Shown here: one piece after another, positions 18,100 through 18,345 of the stretch
Numbering within the stretch: the stretch's first letter is position 1
How the letters are laid out: the number at the start of each line of letters is the position of its first letter
Origin: Bacteroidetes bacterium QS_8_68_15
GTDB taxonomy: Bacteria > Bacteroidota > Rhodothermia > Rhodothermales > Salinibacteraceae
Assembly (NCBI GenBank): GCA_003023245.1
Contig: PXTR01000132.1
Coordinates: forward strand, 1-18,345
Direction of reading: 5' to 3'
DNA: 18,345 bases
The notes under the pieces: generated by a model
The model's input: only the letters and a program-made list of their open reading frames with translations
The model's database searches: none
What the model was told of the DNA's origin: nothing
Made by a program: the position numbers and the translations under genes

Positions 18100-18345
18100 G
18101 TGCCCGAGTCCATCGAAGGTCATCTCGACGCCGAGGACGACCGCTTCGGCATTGCCCTCAGCCGCTTCAACGAAGCGATCGGCGAACGCCTCCTGGCCGG
18201 CGCGCTCGACGCGTTGCGCCGCCACGGGGCCGACGTGGAGAACGACGTCACCGTGGCGCGCTGCCCCGGCGCGATGGAACTGCCGCTGGTGGCGAAGACC
18301 CTGGCGGCTTCGGGCGACTACGACGCGGTGCTGTGCCTCGGCGCG
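18100..18345 (+). CDS. ribH: 6,7-dimethyl-8-ribityllumazine synthase, 5' part only
   Basis: The 82 visible residues match RibH, which condenses 5-amino-6-ribitylaminouracil with dihydroxybutanone phosphate in riboflavin synthesis and usually forms icosahedral or pentameric shells. Visible features are FGIALSRFNEAIGERLLAGA (16-35), with the RFNE substrate loop, the VARCPGAMELPLVAK segment (52-66) and the start of the CLGA motif at the window edge; the GxxxRGxTxHxD catalytic part lies beyond 18345. Translation probably starts at the GTG at 18100, about 16 residues before the first conserved strand. No Shine-Dalgarno sequence is present; the leader (18056-18099) is almost all C, T and A. It is probably an independent unit from the PHP gene, which ends 94 bases upstream. 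Confidence 0.95.
   Translation, partial: MPESIEGHLDAEDDRFGIALSRFNEAIGERLLAGALDALRRHGADVENDVTVARCPGAMELPLVAKTLAASGDYDAVLCLGA

Overview
The window is GC-rich, gene-dense bacterial chromosome. Its proteins point to a Bacteroidota-type organism, most likely the Rhodothermota/Salinibacter branch. The clues are a TPR lipoprotein of PorW/SprE type with a C-terminal SPOR domain, a Bacteroidetes-style FtsH, DUF72 and DUF2867 proteins, and starts that mostly lack a strong Shine-Dalgarno sequence. I see no rRNA, tRNA, CRISPR array, insertion sequence or phage gene. The lineage is inferred from protein style, not from a marker gene.

Layout. Positions 1-1403 (minus strand) hold a compact operon: yidD, a MoaB-like protein, a DUF6883 gene broken by a one-base frameshift, and a DUF4926 gene cut by the window edge. 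hisI (histidine synthesis) is divergent from it and is followed by a TspO/MBR membrane protein. A minus-strand SDR-DUF2867 protein follows; it appears to lack its N-terminal nucleotide-binding loop. Next is about 400 bases without a recognisable gene. Two small plus-strand genes of unknown function come next, then a site-2-protease-type M50/CBS membrane protease, pyruvate kinase, a very long TPR/SPOR lipoprotein whose 3' end looks frameshifted, and ftsH. Two minus-strand genes follow: a DUF72 protein and an LPG-synthase-type flippase-like membrane protein. The window closes with a PHP-domain phosphoesterase and the 5' part of ribH (riboflavin synthesis).

Most genes are housekeeping or envelope-maintenance functions: membrane protein insertion, intramembrane and FtsH proteolysis, and outer-membrane lipoprotein assembly. 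They do not form a single pathway.

The most unusual signal is in the gaps. At least eight gene junctions carry short, degenerate repeats with a strict 7-base period. Unit sequence differs by site (TGATGCG, CGAACAA, GTTGAAG, TTTCAGT, GGGTTGG types). The arrays abut or include stop codons and start codons, and at three junctions they occur as inverted pairs whose two arms differ by about one 7-base unit. One array has become coding sequence at the N-terminus of the DUF72 protein. They resemble, in period only, the heptanucleotide STRR repeats known from cyanobacteria.
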